Below are positions 18,521 to 27,113 of a stretch of DNA of 64,000 nucleotides, one piece after another. Numbering within the stretch: position 1 is the first letter of the stretch; each line of letters starts with the position of its first letter. The DNA lies in the NCBI GenBank assembly GCA_041686935.1, contig JAWLCW010000001.1, forward strand, positions 434,001 through 498,000, written 5' to 3'. The translations under genes and the position numbers were made by a program. The notes beneath the pieces are model-generated. The model worked only from the letters and a program-made list of their open reading frames with translations, was not told the DNA's origin and searched no databases. Origin of the DNA: Mariniphaga sp041686935. GTDB taxonomy: Bacteria > Bacteroidota > Bacteroidia > Bacteroidales > Prolixibacteraceae.

Positions 18521-18550
18521 GTTAGGGGAGTTTATTGCAACTCCCCTAAC
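18521..18550 (-). promoter_or_regulatory. Perfect 12-bp intercistronic stem-loop
   Basis: GTTAGGGGAGTT and AACTCCCCTAAC are perfectly complementary around a 6-base loop. The hairpin lies between the PKD-GH16 gene (stop at 18602) and the last GH16 gene (start at 18461). It is not followed by a T-run on the minus strand, so it is more likely an mRNA-stabilising or attenuating element that sets the level of the last gene than a full terminator. Confidence 0.7.
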
Positions 18551-18601
18551 TGTAAAAACCTCAATTGTTTACTCTGCTAAACAAATTATTTAAAACCAAT
18601 T

Positions 18602-20251
18602 TTACTGATACACCCTTACGTAGTCAATTTCCATGGATGATTCGGTGAAGTTTGGGTCGATATTTCCACCCAGGGTTCCGCCCATGGCCACATTCAAAAT
18701 AATAAAATGAGGTGCATTAAACGGCCAGGTGTCGTCATTCTTTGTTTCGGGTTTATAAGTATAATAAATTTCATCATCAACGAGAAATGTAATCTGGTCT
18801 GGCGACCAGTTTACCGAGTACACATGAAAACCGGATGAAGCGTCAGGAACGGTTGTACTGCCCACATTTTCGGTATTTCCATAACTCGAAGGTGTATGGA
18901 TGGCAGCCTGAACATGACCCGGATTGTTTCCAACGGCTTCCATAATGTCAATCTCGCCGCAGGCAGGCCAGCCAATGCTTGAGAAGCTGGACCCCAGCAA
19001 CCAGATGGCCGGCCAGGTGCCGCCACCTTCGGGAAGTTTGGCCCTCACATCCACTCGTCCGTAAGTGAAATCGTACAGACCCTGTGTTTTTATCCGGGCC
19101 GAAGTATAGCCAGAGCCCTCTTTTTTGGCTGTTATTTTCAGGATTCCATCGGCAATGCTCACATTTCCGGCATTGTCAGTATAAGACTGAACTTCACCGT
19201 TTCCCCAGCCGTTGTCACCGGTACCCAAATCGTATGTCCACCTTGAAGCATTAGGGCTTCCGTCTGTGTCAAATTCATCGGCCCAAACCAGGTCAGAATA
19301 GGTCACATCCAGTTCATCACCGCTTCCGGGTTCTACGCTGGTTAAAGTGAAGTACCATGCAAACGTTTCATCTTCTTCAACCCTAACTCTTAAAATATTA
19401 TCTGTAACCTGAATGATTTCACATTCGTTTTTACCCACATACCAACCCAAAAAGCCTCCGTCAGAAAAACTCATGGATGTTCCCCGGTAACCGCCATCTT
19501 CCGTCGCAATGGAAGATGCAGGTGCAAATGATACATTTTTCACGCCTGAAATATCAACAACACCGGTGTGGCAAATATCGCCCTGAATTCCTAATTTTCC
19601 TGCGTAAGTACCCGGTATAAATGCCCCGCCTGACGGATTAATGCGCTCAAATTTTAATTCACCATCTACTTTTGTGAATACAAATTCGTCATCGTACATG
19701 CAGGTTTCCGATTTTTCGTATGGGGCGGCTGCGTACCATGCGGCATAGGTGTGATTTGCGCCATCCACAAAATTGGGCCCCAGGCCTGCATGCCCGGGCT
19801 GATCGGCAGCCCAGTACCAGGTTTTGGCACCTCCGCCGGTTAAAAATTCAACCGCTTCATCGTCGGTAAAACTGCTGAATACTTCAACCTGAACGGTTTG
19901 GCTTGATAAAATACCGCCAGTACCTACAGCCATTACCGTCACATTGTAGGTGTTAATACCCGCCCTTGAAAACTGGTGGGATACTTTTCCGTCGGGGGCA
20001 ATTTTATTGTCTTTGCCGTCGCCGAATTCGTAATTAAAGGTTATCACATTTTCAGCGGTTGCCGTAAAATTCACTATACCGCTTCCATCTCCGAAAGGAT
20101 TTTCAGCGTCAACGCCGGCAACTTCATAGCTAAGCGTTACATTGGAAGGAGCAATCAACTCTCCCAGTTTGTAATTATCCTCCAGACAACTGGTGAACGT
20201 TAGAAAAACACTAACGAAAAGCAGTACTGTATATTGACTTATTTTTGTCAT
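18602..20251 (-). CDS. Multidomain GH16 beta-glucanase lipoprotein (PKD - module C - GH16)
   Basis: This 549-residue lipoprotein (lipobox FTSC, Cys22) has a PKD-like domain at about 35-125 (FNYEFGDG, FSRAGINTYNVTV). Residues 141-305 form module C (KTWYWAADQPGHAGLGP, ETCMYDDEFVF, CEIIQVTDNILRV), which also occurs twice in the neighbouring surface glycan-binding protein. From about residue 317 there is a full GH16 catalytic domain with CGEIDIMEAV (Glu433, Asp435, Glu438). It should be a surface endo-beta-1,3-glucanase with built-in binding domains. It follows the glycan-binding protein by 23 bp in the operon. Confidence 0.9.
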   Translation of the reverse strand: MTKISQYTVLLFVSVFLTFTSCLEDNYKLGELIAPSNVTLSYEVAGVDAENPFGDGSGIVNFTATAENVITFNYEFGDGKDNKIAPDGKVSHQFSRAGINTYNVTVMAVGTGGILSSQTVQVEVFSSFTDDEAVEFLTGGGAKTWYWAADQPGHAGLGPNFVDGANHTYAAWYAAAPYEKSETCMYDDEFVFTKVDGELKFERINPSGGAFIPGTYAGKLGIQGDICHTGVVDISGVKNVSFAPASSIATEDGGYRGTSMSFSDGGFLGWYVGKNECEIIQVTDNILRVRVEEDETFAWYFTLTSVEPGSGDELDVTYSDLVWADEFDTDGSPNASRWTYDLGTGDNGWGNGEVQSYTDNAGNVSIADGILKITAKKEGSGYTSARIKTQGLYDFTYGRVDVRAKLPEGGGTWPAIWLLGSSFSSIGWPACGEIDIMEAVGNNPGHVQAAIHTPSSYGNTENVGSTTVPDASSGFHVYSVNWSPDQITFLVDDEIYYTYKPETKNDDTWPFNAPHFIILNVAMGGTLGGNIDPNFTESSMEIDYVRVYQ

Positions 20252-20274
20252 GATACTTTTCCTTTTTATATTAT

Positions 20275-22347
20275 TTAAATTTTCACGAGTTTAAACCTCC
20301 ACCATCCACCTCCAATGCTAATATCGAGGATCATAGTGGTATCATTATCCGCAAGGGTTATATTATAGGTTATTGAATCCGGGGCATCGGCCGGATTGGC
20401 CAGTTCTCCCCCGTTAAATGCTTTTGGTATTCCCAGATAAGCTCCCTTTCCATCTATGGTTAGTGTGCCGGCTTCTGCGTCCCAGGTATAGGTTGCATCG
20501 GCTGTACCATCGTGAGGTGCAACCGGTGTGCCGCAAGCATCACTGCCACCCTGCCACCCTTCAATCCAGGTTTCAGACCCCAGAACATTACCAAACGAAC
20601 CGTCTGCGCCAAAAACATAGGTATCATCGAAGAAACAGGCTCTTCCTGCTACATCGTCATTACTATTGGACCACCACGATATGTCGCCCAAACCGGGTCC
20701 TACTCCAATAGCTCCGGCTTCGGGCGCCATCTGCCATGTTCCAACCAGCGGTGAAACAACCGGACCGCCCTCTTTTACAAGTTTAAACCTCCACCATCCG
20801 CCTCCAATACTGATATCGAGAATCATAGTGTTATCATTGTCCGAAAGGGTTACTTCATAAGTAATGGAATTCGGTGCATCGGCCGGATTGGCGAGTTCAC
20901 CGCCATTAAATACTTTTGCCAGTCCCAGATAGGCTCCTTTTCCATTAAGGGTAACTTTACCTGCTGCCTGGTCATAGGTGTAGGTGGCAACTGCAGTTCC
21001 GTCGTGCGGTGCAACAGGTGCGCCACATGCATCGGTTCCTCCCTGCCAGCCTTCAATCCAGGTTTCATCACCCAAAACATTGCTGAATGAACCATCGAGG
21101 CCAAATACGTAAGTATCATCGAAATAACAGGCTCTTGCGTTCACATCATCGGCACCGTTGGCCCACCATGAAACATCACCCTGATTAGGCCCCACTCCGA
21201 TTGCTCCGGCTTCGGGTGCAACCTTCCATGTTCCTGCCAGCGGAGAAATTTCTGAAGGAGGTGCAACCAATCTAATGTCGTCGAAATAATAGGTGGAATC
21301 GTCGCCCACATTTCCAAAATCGAAGAAAATAACCACTTTCTGGTATTCCTGGTTTTTATCGATGCCCGAAAAATCGAACGAGAGTTCTTCCCATTCGTTT
21401 GCCACGGTTGTCAGTGCATCAATTTCATAACCAATTTCACCGTTGGTCAGGTTTTCCACTTTCAGTTTTACGGTTGCGCCTGCTTTGGGTGACCATAATT
21501 TTAACTTAAAAATTGTTCTGGTTGAAAAATCAATGGGATTTTCCAGGGTGAGGAATGAACCTGCCCAGATTTCGGCGCCTGAAATTTTAACTGTCTGAGC
21601 TACCCGGTTGCTCGTATTGATGTCTGATTTGTCGGGATTATCAATAACCGAAGAATAGGCATTTCCAAAATTGACAAATGCATAATTTACGGTAAACGAT
21701 TCGAATCCAACGGGCAGATTTACCGGATCGGCAGCGTCGGGAACAACAACTGTTTCAGTGTATTCCGAGGTGGCAGAACCGGCACTTTTCGCAATCACTT
21801 TTACCTCGTAACTGCCCGCTTCGGTATATGTATATGTGGCTACTTCACCGGGCAATATCAGCACGGGTTCTTCATCTTCTGTTTCACCAAAATACACTTC
21901 GAAAACAGTTACAAAATCTGCGGTTGCAGAGACGGTAACAATCCTCGGGTTTTGTGTATCGTTTGCAACGGTAACACTCAGGTTTTCCGGAGCTTTAAAC
22001 GTCACATTCAGGTCTTGAGTATGTACTGTTTTAAGTCCTGTAATCCCAATCGCTGTGATGGTTACGTTAAAAACGCCTTCCTCATAAATGTGGGTTACAA
22101 TTTCTCCCGGTTTGCTTTCGGCTGGCTCGCTTCCATCGCCAAACAGAATCTCGAATTTTTGGGCTCCTTCTGCATTCGGGACAATGGAGACCAGTCCGGT
22201 GTTATCCTGGGTAATATCAAAAACCGCGGAAACATTTTCCGGAGCGGTAATATAGTCCAGCGAATACAACAGGTCTTTATCCGTTTCGCAAGCTGTTGCC
22301 AATGCGATAAAGACGATTAATGCTGCTATTTTATTCAATATCTTCAT
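20275..22347 (-). CDS. SusE-position surface glycan-binding lipoprotein (PKD-PKD-A-C-C)
   Basis: This 690-residue lipoprotein (LATAC, Cys20) has two PKD-like domains (about 35-115 and 119-203; KFEILFGDG, FEVYFGET). One module A follows at about 207-362; it shares VIDNPDKSDINTS and EWEELSFDFS exactly with the type IX-secreted protein. Two tandem copies of module C occupy 369-525 and 533-689 (EAGAIGVGP, DDTYVFG, TWIEGWQGG, GKGAYLG, ISIGGGWWRFKLVK). The two C copies look about three-quarters to four-fifths identical by eye. It has no catalytic motif. Position directly after SusD is that of SusE-like or SGBP-B proteins, so it should capture beta-glucan at the cell surface. Confidence 0.85.
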   Translation of the reverse strand: MKILNKIAALIVFIALATACETDKDLLYSLDYITAPENVSAVFDITQDNTGLVSIVPNAEGAQKFEILFGDGSEPAESKPGEIVTHIYEEGVFNVTITAIGITGLKTVHTQDLNVTFKAPENLSVTVANDTQNPRIVTVSATADFVTVFEVYFGETEDEEPVLILPGEVATYTYTEAGSYEVKVIAKSAGSATSEYTETVVVPDAADPVNLPVGFESFTVNYAFVNFGNAYSSVIDNPDKSDINTSNRVAQTVKISGAEIWAGSFLTLENPIDFSTRTIFKLKLWSPKAGATVKLKVENLTNGEIGYEIDALTTVANEWEELSFDFSGIDKNQEYQKVVIFFDFGNVGDDSTYYFDDIRLVAPPSEISPLAGTWKVAPEAGAIGVGPNQGDVSWWANGADDVNARACYFDDTYVFGLDGSFSNVLGDETWIEGWQGGTDACGAPVAPHDGTAVATYTYDQAAGKVTLNGKGAYLGLAKVFNGGELANPADAPNSITYEVTLSDNDNTMILDISIGGGWWRFKLVKEGGPVVSPLVGTWQMAPEAGAIGVGPGLGDISWWSNSNDDVAGRACFFDDTYVFGADGSFGNVLGSETWIEGWQGGSDACGTPVAPHDGTADATYTWDAEAGTLTIDGKGAYLGIPKAFNGGELANPADAPDSITYNITLADNDTTMILDISIGGGWWRFKLVKI

Positions 22348-22359
22348 GTTGAATTTTTT

Positions 22360-23841
22360 TTAATAGTTTGGATTTTGTTGCCAGTTTCCGGTTGAAAACT
22401 GGATTTCTTCTAAAGGAACCGGAAAAAGTTCATGCTTCCCTGTTACAAAACCGTCAATTTTTCCGGCGGCCTGATTGGTTCTCACCAAATCGAAAAAGCG
22501 ATGTCCTTCGCCCATAAGCTCCACTCGGCGTTCATGGAAAATGGCATCGGTTAATGCAGCGCCGGTTAAAGTAACAGCCCGGTTTTCATCATTAAAAGCC
22601 CTTGTTCTTACCTGGTTGAGGTATTGCTGAGCTTTTGTATCAGAAATTCCGCCTCTGTTATTGGCTTCCGCAGCCATAAGCAGCACATCGGCATACCGGA
22701 TGGCCCGGTAGTTATTTGGATTGGTCAGGTTCAAATCGGCTTGTGCTTCCGGTCTTCTTTTACGCGGAATGTATTTTCGGTTGAAATAGCCGGTATGTTC
22801 ATTTCCGGTGGTATAACTTGCTCCGGTTTGTTCTGCCCAGGCTTCAATGTCCAAAATGGTGACATCTTTTCGGAGATCGCCGGGTTCGAACTGGTCAACT
22901 GCTTCCTGAACCGGAACATTAAAACTGAAACCGGGAGAATAAAGCGGTCCTTCATAACCCCTTACTCCGCTGAATCCTACAGCCACATTTCCTTCGCTGC
23001 ACTGCAGGCAGCCAAATCCGGCGCCTTCCACATCGGTATATTGAACTTCAAAAACCGATTCGGGTCCGTTTTCACCCTCATGTTCAAAAATGATTGAAAA
23101 GTCGGAAACCAGTGAATAGTTGCCATCGTTGATTAAATTTTCCAAAACCGTTGCAGCATCCTGGAATTTATCCTGATACAAATAGGCTTTACCCAGCAGT
23201 GCCTGAGCGGCGCCTCTGGTAGCACGGCCGGTTTCGATGGGAGTTACAGGTAAAACTGAAGCAGCATAAATCAGGTCCGCTTCAATATGGCTGTAAACTT
23301 CAGAAACCGGGGAGCGGGGAATGGTTGTTTCATCGCCCAGTTTAAACCGTTCATCTTCTTTTATCGGAATAGGGCCAAACCATTTTACCAGTTCGAAGTG
23401 GTAATAGGCTCTTAAAAATCTGATTTCACCAATCATCATTTCTTTTCCATTAAAGTCGGTTTTGTCTTTGAATTCCATAAAATAATTGGTGCGCTGCACG
23501 CCGGCAAACATCCAGTTCCAGATATCGCGAAGATTGCTGTTGGTGGGCGTGTGAATCATGTCGTCAATCTGTTGCCAGCCGATAACATCAGTTGGATTTT
23601 CACCTCCGCATAATGTGTTGTCGGAGGCAATTTCCCCAACAATAACATTTGCGTAAGTTGATTGCAGCATGTCGTAAGCGGCAACAAGTGCATCGTAGTA
23701 ATCACTTTCTGAATTAAAAAAGTTTTCAGAGTCGATGGAATATTCCGGTGATATTTCAACAAAATCGTCGGTACACGAAAAAGTAAACACGGTGAGTGAA
23801 ATAACTACCAGAAATACTGTTCTATAAATTGTTTTGTTCAT
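22360..23841 (-). CDS. susD: SusD-like glycan-binding lipoprotein
   Basis: This 493-residue lipoprotein has the usual SusD start (lipobox FSC, then TDDFVEISPEYSIDSENFFNS), tetratricopeptide-like helices (AQALLGKAYLYQDKFQDAA) and the conserved end ELFPVPLEEIQF followed by NPNY. SusD sits on the outer face of the outer membrane as a lid on SusC and delivers the glycan. It is separated by 12 bp from susC and 12 bp from the next gene, so all are co-transcribed. The substrate is inferred as beta-1,3-glucan from the neighbouring GH16 enzymes. Confidence 0.93.
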   Translation of the reverse strand: MNKTIYRTVFLVVISLTVFTFSCTDDFVEISPEYSIDSENFFNSESDYYDALVAAYDMLQSTYANVIVGEIASDNTLCGGENPTDVIGWQQIDDMIHTPTNSNLRDIWNWMFAGVQRTNYFMEFKDKTDFNGKEMMIGEIRFLRAYYHFELVKWFGPIPIKEDERFKLGDETTIPRSPVSEVYSHIEADLIYAASVLPVTPIETGRATRGAAQALLGKAYLYQDKFQDAATVLENLINDGNYSLVSDFSIIFEHEGENGPESVFEVQYTDVEGAGFGCLQCSEGNVAVGFSGVRGYEGPLYSPGFSFNVPVQEAVDQFEPGDLRKDVTILDIEAWAEQTGASYTTGNEHTGYFNRKYIPRKRRPEAQADLNLTNPNNYRAIRYADVLLMAAEANNRGGISDTKAQQYLNQVRTRAFNDENRAVTLTGAALTDAIFHERRVELMGEGHRFFDLVRTNQAAGKIDGFVTGKHELFPVPLEEIQFSTGNWQQNPNY

Positions 23842-23853
23842 TGTATTTCAGTA

Positions 23854-26800
23854 TTAAAAGTTAAGATTTAAACCAAAGGTATAGGTTCTGGCCGCCGGGT
23901 AGAATCCCGAATCGAAACCACTTCCAATCGGTGCACCGGTTGATGCTGCCGGGTCATACCCCGTATAATTTGTAAACGTGTAGAGGTTGCTTATGCTGGA
24001 AAAAAGCCGAAGTTGGTCAACACCTATTTTTCCGGTTAAACTACGTGGAATCGTGTAACCCAGTTGTATATTCTGAATGCGCAGAAACGAAGCATCCTCT
24101 ACAAAATAATCGGAGAAAATGGTATTTGCCGTCGCCGCTGTTGTTAAGCGGGGCACGGTGTTGCTTGTTCCCGTTCCGGTCCAGCGGTTTAAGTTTGTGC
24201 TTAACTTGTTGGCATTAGGCTGAACTCTTTCGTAGTTCCTGACCATGTCGTTTCCAATGGAAGCATAGGCATAGGTTACAAAATCGAACCCTTTGAAATT
24301 GATGGTAATATTCAAACCCATAGTTGCATCGGGAATCGGATTTCCGATATTTGTTCTGTCGTCGGAGTTGATAACGCCATCGTTATTTACATCTACAAAA
24401 CGGATATCACCAGGGGCAGCTTTTGCACCAAGCGCTGTTTGCGAAGGATGTGCATCCACTTCGGCCTGGCTTTGGAAAAGCCCGTCGGTTTTGTACCCGT
24501 AGAAGTAACCAATGGGCAAACCAACTTCCATGCGTGCAGGCAATGGCTGGCCAACGCCAAAACTTCCACCCTCAACGAACCCCGAACCGTTATTCACTTC
24601 CAGCACTTCATTTTTTAATGTTGTAACATTATAGTTTATGCGGAAATTGAGGTCGCTTGTAATATTGTCGCGGTATCCCACTGCAAATTCAAAACCGCTG
24701 TTGCGCACTGTTCCTGCATTAACTGTGGGTCCGGCAGCACCGGGTGCAGCTACTCCAAGAATTCCCGAAACCGGAATGTTGCCAATCAGCAGGTTGTTTG
24801 TTGTTTTTATGAAATAATCTGTATTGACATCGATTTTATTGTTTAAAAACTTGAAGTCAACACCCACGTCAAATTGTTCCGACTGTTCCCACTTTACTGA
24901 GGGGTTCGGACTGGCGCCCACTGCTTTTCCCTGAACGAGCATTCCGTTCAATACGTATGTGCCTTCACCGTTCAGTTGCGAAATATACTGGTAGTCGCCA
25001 ATTTTATCGGAACCTAAAAAGCCATAGCTTAAACGGAATTTAATCAGGTCAATTTTATCTGCATTTTCCATAAAATTCTCATCAGAAATGATCCACCCCA
25101 TTGTTGCTGACGGGAAATAAGCTACCGTATTATCGGGGCCAAATTTGGTAGAGGCATCCCTCCGGATCATGGCTGATAGAAGGTATTTCCCTTTGTAATC
25201 GTATTGCAATCTGGTGAAATACGACAACCTGCGCTGGTCGTATGTCCACGACCCGGTTGATTTGGTATCGCTGATTCCGTTAGCCAGGCTGATGTCGGCA
25301 AATTCCCACGAGTTGTTGGGAATATCGTAACCTGTTCCGCTCAGGTTGTTTCCCCATGTTTTGAAAACAGTCGTACCCAGTGTCCAGGTAAAGTGGTGTG
25401 CTTCGGCAAAGGTATTGTCGTAAGTGGCAAAAGCATCAAAGGTATAGTCATTGAAATTATCCCGGCTTTGGCTCACACTGCTCCGGCTCACATCAAAAAC
25501 TTTTCCTCCGTAATTTACAATTTTGGAGAATGATTTTGAACGGCTGTTTGCGGTGTTAAAACCGATTCGTGTTGTAGCTATAATTTTCGGTGAAATTTCG
25601 AAATCCAGGCTGAAATTCCCATTCCATTTATTCAGATTGTAGTCGTTAAAAGTATTGGCAACCTGAGCCAGCGGATTTATAATTTCAATACCCAGATTTG
25701 TAGGAGCCAATGCGTAATCTCCGTTTTCATCGTAAGCCGGAATGGTGGACGGCATATTCAGTGCATTAAAAAGTACTGAAGCCAGGCCAAAATCGTTTAT
25801 GGATTTCCGGGTAATGTAAGTATAAATAATCGATGAATTGAATTTAATCTTCTCCGAAATGTCGGCTCCCATATTTAGTTTGGCTGTATTCCGTTTAAAT
25901 CCGGATTTGTCACCGCCAATAATACCTTCCTGGTTTAAATCGGATGCGCTCAGTGCGTAAATCATATTTTCAGAACCACCGGTAATACTTATGTTATTGG
26001 TATAAATGGGCGCTGTTTCAAACAGTTCATTTTGCCAGTTTGTTCCGCGGCCCAGGTTCGAAATGTTTGAAAACGGTGGCGTTTGGCCCGAAGCGGCATA
26101 ACTTTCATTAAGCAGCACAGCATATTCCGTTGCATTGAGCACCGGTAGTTTGCGTGTCGTTTCCTGAAAACCCATCGAGCTGTTGATGCTTACTTTGGTG
26201 TCTGTATTGCGTTTTCCGCTTTTGGTGGTTATCAAAATAATACCATTGGCGCCAACTGTTCCGTAAATGGCTGCCTGTGCATCTTTTAACACCGTAATAG
26301 ATTCAATGTCGTTGGGATTCAGTGTATTCAGGTCACCCTGATATCCATCGATTATGGCTACCGGAGAAGCATCACCGTTGGTAGAAATACCGCGAATGCG
26401 AATGTCGATGCCGGCACCCGGTGCACCTGACTGTGTGGTTACATTTACACCCGCAGTTGTACCCTGCAGTGCCTGTTCCACCTTAACGGGTCTCAGTTCA
26501 TCAATGGTTCGGCTGTCAACCATTGAAATGGCCCCGGTAACATCTTTTCTTCTTTGGGTTCCGTAGCCAATAACTACCACTTCATCCAGACCAAGAGTGA
26601 CACTTTGCAGTACCACATCTATTTGAGAACGATTGTTTACAGGAATTTCCTGTGTTTCCATTCCCACAAAGGAGAAAACGAGGGTTGCATTTGAAGGAAC
26701 CGTGAGTTGGTAAACGCCGTCAAAGTTTGTGATGGTTCCATCTGCTGTTCCTTTAACTACCACTGTCACCCCCGGCAACGGCTGCCCGTCGTCTGCCGCA

Positions 26801-26886
26801 GTAACTGTTCCGGTAACCGGAATTTCCTGGGCAAAAACACCAAGTGTGAATTGTGTAACGAATAAGAGCAAAAGAATTTTTTTCAT
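23854..26886 (-). CDS. susC: SusC-like TonB-dependent outer-membrane glycan transporter
   Basis: This protein of about 1010 residues has a signal peptide (MKKILLLLFVTQFTLGVFAQ), an N-terminal carboxypeptidase-regulatory-like domain (VTGTVTAADDGQPLPGV) and the SusC plug motif (VVIGYGTQRRKDVTGAIS, then IRIRGIS). A 22-strand barrel follows, ending RTYTFGLNLNF. It imports oligosaccharides across the outer membrane with TonB energy. I start it at the ATG giving a standard signal peptide; another in-frame ATG lies 21 bp upstream at 26907. It is the first gene of the leftward operon, downstream of GTAGTA repeats and a -7-like box. Confidence 0.93.
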   Translation of the reverse strand: MKKILLLLFVTQFTLGVFAQEIPVTGTVTAADDGQPLPGVTVVVKGTADGTITNFDGVYQLTVPSNATLVFSFVGMETQEIPVNNRSQIDVVLQSVTLGLDEVVVIGYGTQRRKDVTGAISMVDSRTIDELRPVKVEQALQGTTAGVNVTTQSGAPGAGIDIRIRGISTNGDASPVAIIDGYQGDLNTLNPNDIESITVLKDAQAAIYGTVGANGIILITTKSGKRNTDTKVSINSSMGFQETTRKLPVLNATEYAVLLNESYAASGQTPPFSNISNLGRGTNWQNELFETAPIYTNNISITGGSENMIYALSASDLNQEGIIGGDKSGFKRNTAKLNMGADISEKIKFNSSIIYTYITRKSINDFGLASVLFNALNMPSTIPAYDENGDYALAPTNLGIEIINPLAQVANTFNDYNLNKWNGNFSLDFEISPKIIATTRIGFNTANSRSKSFSKIVNYGGKVFDVSRSSVSQSRDNFNDYTFDAFATYDNTFAEAHHFTWTLGTTVFKTWGNNLSGTGYDIPNNSWEFADISLANGISDTKSTGSWTYDQRRLSYFTRLQYDYKGKYLLSAMIRRDASTKFGPDNTVAYFPSATMGWIISDENFMENADKIDLIKFRLSYGFLGSDKIGDYQYISQLNGEGTYVLNGMLVQGKAVGASPNPSVKWEQSEQFDVGVDFKFLNNKIDVNTDYFIKTTNNLLIGNIPVSGILGVAAPGAAGPTVNAGTVRNSGFEFAVGYRDNITSDLNFRINYNVTTLKNEVLEVNNGSGFVEGGSFGVGQPLPARMEVGLPIGYFYGYKTDGLFQSQAEVDAHPSQTALGAKAAPGDIRFVDVNNDGVINSDDRTNIGNPIPDATMGLNITINFKGFDFVTYAYASIGNDMVRNYERVQPNANKLSTNLNRWTGTGTSNTVPRLTTAATANTIFSDYFVEDASFLRIQNIQLGYTIPRSLTGKIGVDQLRLFSSISNLYTFTNYTGYDPAASTGAPIGSGFDSGFYPAARTYTFGLNLNF

Positions 26887-26980
26887 AGGATAACTGTTAT
26901 TTTTCATCGAATTTTTTTGAAAATCGATTCAAAGATTGTTATTCGTCTTGTAAGCCCAAAAGTTTTTACCCCTACATATT

Positions 26981-27094
26981 TACTACCAAAGGAAAATTCA
27001 GGTACTTCAAAAATACATCAATTACAATTTAATAAGCTCACATTCAATGTTTTGTGTTTTGGAAAATATTACTACACTAAAAAGGGACTACTAC
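26981..27094 (-). promoter_or_regulatory. Candidate susC promoter and regulator sites (GTAGTA repeats)
   Basis: On the minus strand, GTAGTA occurs at 27089-27094 and again at 27070-27075 (19-bp period), and a third time at 26981-26986. Between them lies TATTTTTG (27008-27015), matching the Bacteroidota -7 box TAnnTTTG. No good -33 box is seen at the usual distance, as expected for an activator-dependent promoter. The two upstream repeats are placed where a LuxR-type activator could bind; this is inference. Confidence 0.45.
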
Positions 27095-27113
27095 ATCAAA
27101 TGAAGAAGCAGTA

